A stretch of 64,000 nt of DNA from Flavobacterium fryxellicola (GTDB lineage: Bacteria > Bacteroidota > Bacteroidia > Flavobacteriales > Flavobacteriaceae): NCBI RefSeq assembly GCF_900143245.1, contig NZ_FRDK01000003.1, positions 310,001-374,000 on the forward strand. The letters run 5' to 3'. Below are positions 56,740 through 64,000 of the stretch, piece by piece. Made by a program: the position numbers and the translations under genes. How positions within the stretch are numbered: position 1 is the first letter of the stretch; each line of letters starts with the position of its first letter. The notes beneath the pieces are model-generated. The model saw nothing but the letters and a program-made list of their open reading frames with translations, was not told where the DNA came from and searched no databases.

Positions 56740-57846
56740 ATGAAAATTCTAATTGTTTTCGGAACGCGCCCTGAAGCGATAAAAATGGCGTCTCTCTATC
56801 ACGAACTCCAAAAACAAGGTTTTATCGTAAAAGTGTGTGTGACCGCACAGCATCGTGAAATGCTGGATCAGGTGTTGGATTTTTTTGGAATCATACCGGA
56901 TTATGATCTCGATTTGATGCAGCCTAATCAAACACTAAATGATCTAAGTGCTAGGATTTTATTTAAAATGGATCATGTGCTTTGCGAAGTAAAACCCGAT
57001 TTAGTTTTGGTGCATGGTGATACCACGACTTCATCCATGGTAGCTTTGGCAGCTTTTCACAAAGGAATAAAAATTGGGCATGTTGAGGCTGGATTGAGAA
57101 CATATAACAAGCACGCTCCATTTCCTGAGGAAATTAATCGACAAATTATCAGTAGGATTGCAGATATTCATTTTACTCCTACTCGACATGCAACTCAAAA
57201 CTTATTGAAGGAGGGAGTTTCTGGAAATGGCATTATTGAAACAGGTAATACAGTCATAGATGCCTTGTTCTGGACTCTAAATAAAATAAAAAAGAAGAAT
57301 TATAAAAATAATGAAATTGATGAATTAAAGAACTCGATTCCATTGCAAAAAAAAATAATATTGGTGACGGGACATCGCAGAGAAAACTTTGGCGAAGGCT
57401 TCCAAGACCTTTGCGAAGCTCTTTTGGCAATATCTCAAAGGAAGGATGTAGCGATAGTGTTTCCCGTCCATCTGAATCCAAATGTAAAAGGGGTTGTATT
57501 TGAATTATTGTCTAGCAAAAAAAATATTTATTTAATTAATCCTGTTTCTTATCCAGCCTTTGTTTGGTTAATGCAGCAATCTTTTTTAATCGTTTCTGAT
57601 TCAGGCGGCATCCAAGAAGAAGCACCTTCGCTGGGGAAACCGGTTTTGGTCACTCGAACAGTTTCAGAAAGAGCCGAAGGAATAGCGGCTGGATTTTCAA
57701 CCTTGGTGGGAACTGATAAAAATAAAATTATTACTACAATTCAAGATATTTTGGATAATTTTACAGGTTTTTCCAAACTGCAAAATCCTTATGGATGTGG
57801 TGATGCATCACAACAAATTGTAAATTATTTATTAAATTTAGACTGA
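56740..57846 (+). CDS. wecB: UDP-N-acetylglucosamine 2-epimerase, non-hydrolysing
   Basis: A 368-residue enzyme interconverting UDP-GlcNAc and UDP-ManNAc. ILIVFGTRPEAIKMASL is the family start; GDTTTSSMVAL, GHVEAGLRT, FPEEINRQIIS, TGHRRENFGEG and SDSGGIQEEAP are all present. The start is set at the ATG at 56740; a TTG at 56650 would add 30 residues without family match. It is less AT-rich than the glycosyltransferases around it. Confidence 0.95.
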   Translation: MKILIVFGTRPEAIKMASLYHELQKQGFIVKVCVTAQHREMLDQVLDFFGIIPDYDLDLMQPNQTLNDLSARILFKMDHVLCEVKPDLVLVHGDTTTSSMVALAAFHKGIKIGHVEAGLRTYNKHAPFPEEINRQIISRIADIHFTPTRHATQNLLKEGVSGNGIIETGNTVIDALFWTLNKIKKKNYKNNEIDELKNSIPLQKKIILVTGHRRENFGEGFQDLCEALLAISQRKDVAIVFPVHLNPNVKGVVFELLSSKKNIYLINPVSYPAFVWLMQQSFLIVSDSGGIQEEAPSLGKPVLVTRTVSERAEGIAAGFSTLVGTDKNKIITTIQDILDNFTGFSKLQNPYGCGDASQQIVNYLLNLD

Positions 57847-58145
57847 AATGAAAATACTTTAGTTGATTCTGTCAATGTTGTAGTCAGTAGTGATTTAAAG
57901 ATTATATTGTACTACTTTATAATTGGGGAGGAATTTGTTTCTTGAATTTATGATTTATCATATGTAAAAAAAAAATGTGCAGTTAAAATCATTATCAGTT
58001 TTGTTTGTGAATTGTATAGAAAGAAAAAAGAGAGCATTTTTTCTAAGAGTTTTTTTTATAGTGAAACCAAAAGATTGTTGGCAAGTGATTCAAAAATGGT
58101 GAAAATTTGCCATGTCAAATTTAAATTATATAATTTATGTATGTA
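57847..58145. other. AT-rich gap in the polysaccharide locus
   Basis: No coding frame, terminator or promoter consensus could be supported in this gap between wecB and the following glycosyltransferase-like gene. Confidence 0.4.
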
Positions 58146-59459
58146 ATGAAAAAAAACCATGCGATTGTTGTTTGTTCGCATGATGTTTACCCAGATAGTA
58201 GATCAAGTGAAGGTATTGTTAATAGAAATTGGTTTGGCATTCTAAGTGCGAAATGTACTAATTTAGGGCTTTTGTCATCACAAAAAAGTATAAAGATTAT
58301 TAAGCGTGAACTTTTGAATAATGTAGATAATAATGTATTGAAAATGCTGTTTCATTGGTCAAAATTACCTAAAAATACTTTCTTTGGATTTTTATATCGC
58401 ATAATTAATAAAATTAGTTTAAAGCTATTGAATTTGTCACATGAGAGTTCATTGTATCAAATACTATGGGTTAAAATACAAACAGAGAAACTTCTTAAAA
58501 TCAGTAATAGTACTTTAGAAAACACGGTCTTTTGGTCTAGAATTTTGCCAGCCTTTTCTATTTTGCCAATTATAAACGTTTGGAACCACAAACGAATCCC
58601 TTTTATTGTAAACATCAATGATCCATTTCAAAACAATTTAAAAAATTATTATTCTTATGATGAGAAAATATTAATAGAAACTGTGGAAAAAGCTCAGTGT
58701 TGGACATTTCCTTCCAAAAGGTTAGCTACTCTTATGGCTAACAAATACAATTTGGATGCGAGTAGATGTTTTGTCATTCCACATGCTATGCGCGAGCAAG
58801 ATAAAATATATGATAGTAATAAATTTGTTAAGGGGAAACTAAAATTTATCTACACTGGAACATTTTATAAAAGTGCCTTTACAGATTCTTTTGGAATTGA
58901 ATTGATAAAGTTTTCATTGTTTGAAGAAATTAATAAAGTAGAGTTTATTTTTATACTTTCTCAATACGATGATTTTTCATTTCAATGGATTAAGAAAAAT
59001 ATACCAAAAGCTATAATTCACACGAAACTGGATAGAGATAAAGTTTTGAAAATAACTGCTGATGCTGATTGTATGTTGGTAATAGATTCAATTATGCATA
59101 AAGACCTTTTAAAAGGAAAGTTAATTGAGGCTATATCACAAGGATTGCCAATTTTAGCAGTAACTTACCCAAATTCCGTTATGGACAATGTTGTAAAAGA
59201 GTATGGAGGAATTTCATCGTATCAAAATATTGAAAATGATATTTCATATAAACTTAGAAATTTTGTCACTAATCTAGAAAGCGAAATATGGCGTTCTGAT
59301 TTTTGTAAAAAAAGAAAAATTGTGATGGAAAAGATTTCTGAAGAAAAAATAGCTACAGCTACAATAGAAATTACACAATATGCATTGGAGAGGTTTTTAT
59401 GGATGGAAATGAAAAGCAAAAACGAGCCAATTACTCCTGTAAATTATAATTGGCCATAG
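58146..59459 (+). CDS. Glycosyltransferase-like protein (GT-B, family 4-like)
   Basis: About 437 residues from the ATG at 58146 (MKKNHAIVVCSHDVYPDSRS); an ATG at 58137 is an alternative. FIYTGTFYKSAFTDSFG and KLIEAISQGLPILAVTYPN resemble the donor half of GT4 enzymes, and WTFPSKRLATLMANKYNLDA is typical of that region. The N-terminal half is diverged. Probably a sugar transferase working on the same glycan. Highly AT-rich. Confidence 0.72.
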   Translation: MKKNHAIVVCSHDVYPDSRSSEGIVNRNWFGILSAKCTNLGLLSSQKSIKIIKRELLNNVDNNVLKMLFHWSKLPKNTFFGFLYRIINKISLKLLNLSHESSLYQILWVKIQTEKLLKISNSTLENTVFWSRILPAFSILPIINVWNHKRIPFIVNINDPFQNNLKNYYSYDEKILIETVEKAQCWTFPSKRLATLMANKYNLDASRCFVIPHAMREQDKIYDSNKFVKGKLKFIYTGTFYKSAFTDSFGIELIKFSLFEEINKVEFIFILSQYDDFSFQWIKKNIPKAIIHTKLDRDKVLKITADADCMLVIDSIMHKDLLKGKLIEAISQGLPILAVTYPNSVMDNVVKEYGGISSYQNIENDISYKLRNFVTNLESEIWRSDFCKKRKIVMEKISEEKIATATIEITQYALERFLWMEMKSKNEPITPVNYNWP

Positions 59460-59542
59460 AATGGACAAAATTTGAATCAACAGGATAATATTGCGCTGCA
59501 ATAAACAATAATTATTTTTGACTAAGGCATTACATTTAAATC

Positions 59543-60559
59543 ATGGCAATAAAAAAATCATCCCCTTATATTATAGCCGAAATAGGTCAAGCGCACGAAG
59601 GAAGTTTGGGTGTTTTATACTCCTATATTGATGCTATTGCGCATACTGGAGTTGATGCCGTTAAGTTTCAGATGCATATTGCCGAAGCAGAAAGTAGCGA
59701 ACATGAGCCTTTTAGAGTACAGTTCTCTCTGGAGGATGAAACCAGATATGGGTATTGGCAACGAATGGGTTTTTCTTTAGAACAATGGAAAGGAATTAAA
59801 CAGCATTGTGATACGCTTGGGCTTGATTTTATCTGTTCCCCTTTTAGCAATATGGCTGTGGATTGGTTAGAGGAAATTGGGGTGAAACAGTATAAAATCG
59901 GATCGGGAGAGGTTACTAATTTTCTAATTTTGGAAAAGATTGCACAAACAGGAAAGCCAGTCATCTTGTCTTCGGGTATGAGTTCCTATGACGAATTAGA
60001 TAAGACCGTTCATTTTTTAAAAGAAAGAAAGGTCGATTTTTCTATTTTGCAATGCACCACAGCTTATCCTACTATGCCGGAACAATATGGTTTGAATGTT
60101 ATAACAGAATTAAAGGAAAGGTATAATGTAGCAATCGGGTTTTCAGATCATTCGGCTAAAATAGAAACTTGTATTGCGGCAACGGCATTAGGTGCCAGTA
60201 TCTTAGAATTTCATGTCGTTTTTGACCGGCAGCTTTTTGGTCCAGATGCCAAAGCGTCTTTAACCATTCAGGAAACAAAAGAGTTAGTACTAGCCGTTCA
60301 AAATATAGCCACCGCTTTGTTAAATCCTATAGATAAAAATAACAATACTGATTTTGCGGAGCTGAAACAAATTTTTGAAAAATCATTAGCTATAAATAAA
60401 AAATTACCTGAAAATCATATCCTCACTTTTGATGATTTGGAAGCTAAGAAACCAAAAAATTATGGTGTTTTAGCCATTAAATATCAAGAGGTGATCGGGA
60501 AAAAACTTAAATTCGACAAAAATCAGTGGGATTTTTTAAATGAAGAAGATATAGCATGA
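59543..60559 (+). CDS. neuB: N-acetylneuraminate (nonulosonate) synthase
   Basis: A 338-residue enzyme condensing an N-acyl hexosamine (ManNAc or relative) with phosphoenolpyruvate to form a nine-carbon acid. IIAEIGQAHEGSLG, VDAVKFQMH, YKIGSGEVTN, ILSSGMSS and GFSDHS are the NeuB barrel motifs. The C-terminal antifreeze-like domain is short (LTFDDLEAKKPKNYGV onward). It overlaps neuC by four bases. Sialic acid is most likely given NeuC and NeuA, but legionaminate-type products cannot be excluded. Confidence 0.92.
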   Translation: MAIKKSSPYIIAEIGQAHEGSLGVLYSYIDAIAHTGVDAVKFQMHIAEAESSEHEPFRVQFSLEDETRYGYWQRMGFSLEQWKGIKQHCDTLGLDFICSPFSNMAVDWLEEIGVKQYKIGSGEVTNFLILEKIAQTGKPVILSSGMSSYDELDKTVHFLKERKVDFSILQCTTAYPTMPEQYGLNVITELKERYNVAIGFSDHSAKIETCIAATALGASILEFHVVFDRQLFGPDAKASLTIQETKELVLAVQNIATALLNPIDKNNNTDFAELKQIFEKSLAINKKLPENHILTFDDLEAKKPKNYGVLAIKYQEVIGKKLKFDKNQWDFLNEEDIA

Positions 60560-61716
60560 GCAATAAAAGAAAAATAGCAGTAGTCGTAACGGCACGTCCT
60601 TCTTACAGTCGGGTAAAAACCGTTTTGTCTGCTATACAAAGGCATCCTGATTTGGAATTACAATTAGTGGTTGCCGCATCTGCTTTATTAGATCGTTACG
60701 GTTCTGCTGTGAATTATATTGAGAAAGATGGTTTTACAATTGCTGCCAGAGTATTTAATGTATTGGAAGGAGAAAATCTGACTGCAGCTGCTAAAACAAC
60801 AGGAATTGGAATATTGGAGTTGTCGACTGTTTTTGATAATTTAAAACCAGATATCGTTGTGACCGTTGCGGATCGCTTCGAAACAATGGCCACTGCTATT
60901 GCGGCTTCTTATATGAATATCCCTTTGGCACACATACAAGGGGGAGAAGTCACCGGAAATATTGATGAAAAGGTACGTCACGCCATCACAAAATTGGCAG
61001 ATTATCATTTTGTAGCCTCCCAAAATGCTAAAGAAAGAGTCATAAAATTGGGAGAGGACCCTGAAATGGTTTTTAACACCGGATGCCCTTCTATTGATTT
61101 GGCAGACGAAGTAGTACAGAGTAAAATGCTTCCTTTTGATCCGTATGAGAAATATGGTGGAGTAGGATCAAAACCAGATTTAGCAGAAGGCTACTTAGTT
61201 GTTATGCAACATCCCGTCACCACAGAACATCAAGATTCCCGCAAACATATTGAAGCTACCCTGGAAGCCATTAATAAATTAAATAAACCCACCCTTTGGT
61301 TTTGGCCTAATGTGGATGCTGGAGCTGATGGAACTTCAACTGGAATTCGTGCTTTTAGAGAGCAACAGCAACTGCCTAATGTTCATTTTTTTAAGAATAT
61401 GGAAGGCAAAGACTTTTTACAATTGCTACAACATAGTGATTGTCTGATAGGGAATTCAAGTGTAGGAATTCGTGAATGTGCGTTCTTGGGGGTTCCTGTT
61501 GTAAATATAGGTTCTCGTCAAAATAGAAGGGATAGAGGAGGAAATAGTATAGATGTTAATTATTGTCAAGAGCAGATTGAGAGTGCTATTTTAGCATCAG
61601 TACAAAGAGGAAAATCAATCTCTTCCTCCATTTATGGTGATGGGAATGCGGGTACGCAAATAGCTGAATTATTGATGCAATTGCCTCTGCAGTTTCATAA
61701 AACAATCATGTATTAA
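60556..61716 (+). CDS. neuC: UDP-N-acetylglucosamine 2-epimerase, hydrolysing
   Basis: A 386-residue enzyme that hydrolyses UDP-GlcNAc to ManNAc and UDP, feeding NeuB. The start VVVTARPSYSRVKTVLSAIQ, VTVADRFETMATAIAASYM, HIQGGEVTGNIDEKVRHAIT and GNSSVGIRECAFLGVPVVNIG are characteristic of NeuC/LegG. Together with wecB this locus has both a hydrolysing and a non-hydrolysing epimerase, so ManNAc serves two branches. The ATG overlaps the neuB stop. Confidence 0.93.
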   Translation: MSNKRKIAVVVTARPSYSRVKTVLSAIQRHPDLELQLVVAASALLDRYGSAVNYIEKDGFTIAARVFNVLEGENLTAAAKTTGIGILELSTVFDNLKPDIVVTVADRFETMATAIAASYMNIPLAHIQGGEVTGNIDEKVRHAITKLADYHFVASQNAKERVIKLGEDPEMVFNTGCPSIDLADEVVQSKMLPFDPYEKYGGVGSKPDLAEGYLVVMQHPVTTEHQDSRKHIEATLEAINKLNKPTLWFWPNVDAGADGTSTGIRAFREQQQLPNVHFFKNMEGKDFLQLLQHSDCLIGNSSVGIRECAFLGVPVVNIGSRQNRRDRGGNSIDVNYCQEQIESAILASVQRGKSISSSIYGDGNAGTQIAELLMQLPLQFHKTIMY

Positions 61717-61717
61717 G

Positions 61718-62416
61718 ATGAGGATTTTAGGTATTATACCTGCTCGTGGCGGATCAAAAGGGGTTCCCGATAAAAACATTAGATTGTTAGATGGAAAACC
61801 ATTATTACAGTATACTGCTGAAATTGCTTTACAATCAAATTATTTGACCGAAGTAATTTTGTCCAGCGAGGAGGAAGCAATTATCACTGTAGCGAAGGAT
61901 TTGGAAATCCATGTTCCCTTTATTAGACCTTCGGCATTGGCACAAGATAGCACACCAACTATTGATGTTATTATTCACGCTTTACAATGGTTTGAAAACG
62001 CAGGGGTATTTTTCGATGCAGTTTGTCTGTTACAGACTACGAGTCCCTTCAGAACTATTGATTTTTTAAATAATGCTATTGAGAAATTTATAGAAAGTGA
62101 TTGCGATTCCTTGGTTTCAGTACAAAAAGTACCTCATGAATACAATCCACATTGGACGTTTGAAGTTAATCCTCAAGGGAACTTAAGAATTACCACTGGA
62201 GAAAATCAGATCATCAGCAGAAGACAGGAACTCCCGAATGCGTATCATAGAGACGGAAGTATATATATTACCAAAACCCAAGTGCTTTTAAAAGAACATT
62301 CTTTGTACGGTAAGAGTGTAGCGTATATTGAATCCAATCCAGAATATTATGTCAATATAGATACAATGGGAGATTGGGAAAAGGCGGAGCAGATGATAAA
62401 AAACAATCAAAAATAA
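61718..62416 (+). CDS. neuA: Acylneuraminate cytidylyltransferase
   Basis: A 232-residue enzyme activating the nonulosonic acid as its CMP derivative. ILGIIPARGGSKGVPDKNIR is the family signature, with LQTTSPFRT and a late YVNIDTMGDWEKAE. It completes the NeuB-NeuC-NeuA set, giving a CMP-sugar donor for one of the glycosyltransferases. One base separates it from neuC, and its stop overlaps the next start. Confidence 0.94.
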   Translation: MRILGIIPARGGSKGVPDKNIRLLDGKPLLQYTAEIALQSNYLTEVILSSEEEAIITVAKDLEIHVPFIRPSALAQDSTPTIDVIIHALQWFENAGVFFDAVCLLQTTSPFRTIDFLNNAIEKFIESDCDSLVSVQKVPHEYNPHWTFEVNPQGNLRITTGENQIISRRQELPNAYHRDGSIYITKTQVLLKEHSLYGKSVAYIESNPEYYVNIDTMGDWEKAEQMIKNNQK

Positions 62417-64000
62417 TGTGTGGTATTGCAGGAATAGTAGGTGATTTTAATATTCAGGAGCTGGACGCTATGCTGGGGAGTCAACACCATCGGGGTCCAG
62501 ATGCTACTGGGAAATATGCGGATGCCAGTTTCGCTGTTTTAGGTCATAATCGACTGGCTATTATTGATTTATCGGTCCAGTCGAATCAGCCCTTTTTGGA
62601 TTCTTCTGGACGCTATGCTTTGGTTTTTAATGGAGAAATCTATAATTACATTGAACTCAAAGCGAGTTTAAAAAACCAATATACTTTCAAAACGGAATCG
62701 GATACTGAAGTTTTACTGGCGGCATTTATTATTTATGGAACCGATTGTTTGCAAAAACTCAACGGCATGTTTGCTTTTGCCATTTGGGATAAAGAGTTAA
62801 AAAAAATGTTTGCGGCACGAGATCGGTTTGGAGTAAAACCTTTTTATTACAGCATAAAGAATAGCAGTTTTTATTTTTCATCAGAAATTAAAGCACTTCA
62901 TGCTGCTGAAATTCCAAAGATACCTTACGACAAAGTATGGGCTTCCTATTTTGCCTATGGCACGTATGGCCATCCCGATGAAACTTTTTGGGAGGCTATA
63001 TGTCAATTACCTGGAGGTCATTTTTTGGAATATGAAAACCAAAAACTACAAATTAAAAAGTGGTATTCTTTTGAAGAAGAGGTCGCCAAACAGCCTAAGA
63101 ATTTAACCTATGCCCTAGCTAAAGAACACTATTTAATTCTTTTGAAAGATAGTATTAGGTTGCGCTTCAGGGCAGATGTTCCTGTTGGTTTCAATATCAG
63201 TGGCGGTCTGGATAGTTCCGTTTTATTGGCAATGGTTAATAGCCAGGAAAATGCCAATAATAATAGCAATAATTGCAATGCCTACACTTTCTACACCAAT
63301 AACCTGGATTACGACGAGTTACCATGGGTAGAAGCAATGATTGCAAAGACTGATAATCCTTTGATAAAAGTGTTGTTACAAGCCGATGAAGTCCCTGCTT
63401 TGGCGAGGAAAATGGAGAGTCAACAAGACGAACCCTATGGTGGTATCCCAACATTGGCATATGCTAAACTATTTGAACAAGCCAGAAAAGACAAAGTATT
63501 GGTATTACTTGACGGACAAGGAATGGATGAGCAGTGGGCGGGTTATGATTATTATACGCTAGAAAATGAAGCTACAGTTCAAGGAGTTGATCATTCCCCT
63601 TATAAAATTAATATGCTGTCGGACTCCTTTTTAGCCAAAGCGGAAAAACCAGTCTATCCAAAACCTTTCGAAGACGTTTTATTAAACAAGCAGTACAGAG
63701 ACTTGTTTTATACTAAAATCCCACGAGCGTTGCGTTTTAATGATCGGATTTCGATGATGTATTCTACTGAACTGCGAGAACCTTTTTTAGATTATCGATT
63801 AGTAGAATTTGCTTTTTCATTACCCTTGAATTTCAAAATAAAGAATGAAGTGACTAAATATATGTTACGTGAAATCGCCTCTGATTATCTCGCCGATGAT
63901 TTGGTTTTTACTCCCAAAAGACCCTTGCAAACCCCACAGCGGGAGTGGTTGGCTGATGATTTGAAAGTATGGGTACAAGAGTGTTTTGAAGGAATTAACA
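62416..64000 (+). CDS. asnB: Asparagine synthase-like glutamine amidotransferase, 3' end beyond window
   Basis: Starts ATGTGTGG at 62416, overlapping the neuA stop by one base, and is open to the window end (528 codons). Cys2 is the class II glutaminase nucleophile (MCGIAGIVG); HHRGPDATG, GHNRLAIIDL and VFNGEIYNY follow. The synthase domain has the ATP loop FNISGGLDSSVLLA and LLDGQGMDEQWAGYDYY. In polysaccharide loci such proteins often amidate a uronic or other acidic sugar rather than make asparagine. That role is inferred from its place after neuA. Confidence 0.9.
   Translation, partial: MCGIAGIVGDFNIQELDAMLGSQHHRGPDATGKYADASFAVLGHNRLAIIDLSVQSNQPFLDSSGRYALVFNGEIYNYIELKASLKNQYTFKTESDTEVLLAAFIIYGTDCLQKLNGMFAFAIWDKELKKMFAARDRFGVKPFYYSIKNSSFYFSSEIKALHAAEIPKIPYDKVWASYFAYGTYGHPDETFWEAICQLPGGHFLEYENQKLQIKKWYSFEEEVAKQPKNLTYALAKEHYLILLKDSIRLRFRADVPVGFNISGGLDSSVLLAMVNSQENANNNSNNCNAYTFYTNNLDYDELPWVEAMIAKTDNPLIKVLLQADEVPALARKMESQQDEPYGGIPTLAYAKLFEQARKDKVLVLLDGQGMDEQWAGYDYYTLENEATVQGVDHSPYKINMLSDSFLAKAEKPVYPKPFEDVLLNKQYRDLFYTKIPRALRFNDRISMMYSTELREPFLDYRLVEFAFSLPLNFKIKNEVTKYMLREIASDYLADDLVFTPKRPLQTPQREWLADDLKVWVQECFEGIN

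Overview
The window reads as chromosomal DNA of a Flavobacterium-like member of the Bacteroidota. It is AT-rich and carries SusC/SusD proteins, a type IX secretion (T9SS) C-terminal sorting domain, GSCFA, DUF2490, DUF4230, DUF4136 and DUF5522 families, and promoter boxes of the Bacteroidota form TAnnTTTG. No tRNA, rRNA, CRISPR array, phage or intact insertion sequence was seen.

Layout. 1-4.7 kb: minus-strand cell-envelope cluster (DUF2490, two TPM-domain proteins, LemA, a MerR-like regulator, an M23 peptidase). 5-10.4 kb: alaS, a lipoprotein, GSCFA and DUF4230 genes. 10.4-17 kb: minus-strand metabolic genes (aromatic amino acid hydroxylase, phytase-like esterase, truncated haemoglobin, DUF4136 lipoprotein, urocanate hydratase, and a 58-residue cysteine-rich DUF5522 protein). 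17-23 kb: a small HExxH protein, a T9SS-sorted surface protein, a PLP deaminase, a glucosaminidase and hemL. 23.9-25.7 kb: a 604-residue protein of unknown function. 25.8-29.2 kb: a probable copper-uptake group (Cys-rich small protein, Met/His-rich lipoprotein, OprC/NosA-like TonB receptor with a CxxxM motif). 29.25-32.1 kb: a plastic zone with a 1.3-kb non-coding tandem array, a duplicated 3' piece of lysS and a DUF433/DUF5615 toxin-antitoxin pair next to intact lysS. 34-38.2 kb: lipoprotein, formaldehyde-type dehydrogenase, lipB, rnhB. 38.5-43.1 kb: a SusC/SusD pair with no enzymes beside it.

43.7 kb to the end is a surface-polysaccharide locus. It encodes a Wzm/Wzt ABC exporter with a C-terminal carbohydrate-recognition-type domain on Wzt, an acetyltransferase, about nine glycosyltransferases, a sugar epimerase/dehydratase, a frameshifted methyltransferase, WecB, a NeuB-NeuC-NeuA nonulosonate (sialic acid type) set, and an asparagine-synthase-like amidotransferase cut by the window edge. 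The middle (about 45.6-56.6 and 57.9-59.5 kb) is visibly more AT-rich than the exporter, wecB and neu genes. This is the usual pattern of a variable core inside conserved flanks.

The best candidates for something undescribed are the higher-order tandem array at 29.6-30.9 kb, a family of three hairpin-forming intergenic elements (4.8, 12.3 and 33.9 kb), the lysS-tail/toxin-antitoxin arrangement, and the 604-residue protein. All assignments come from reading the sequence and recalled family knowledge; no searches were run.
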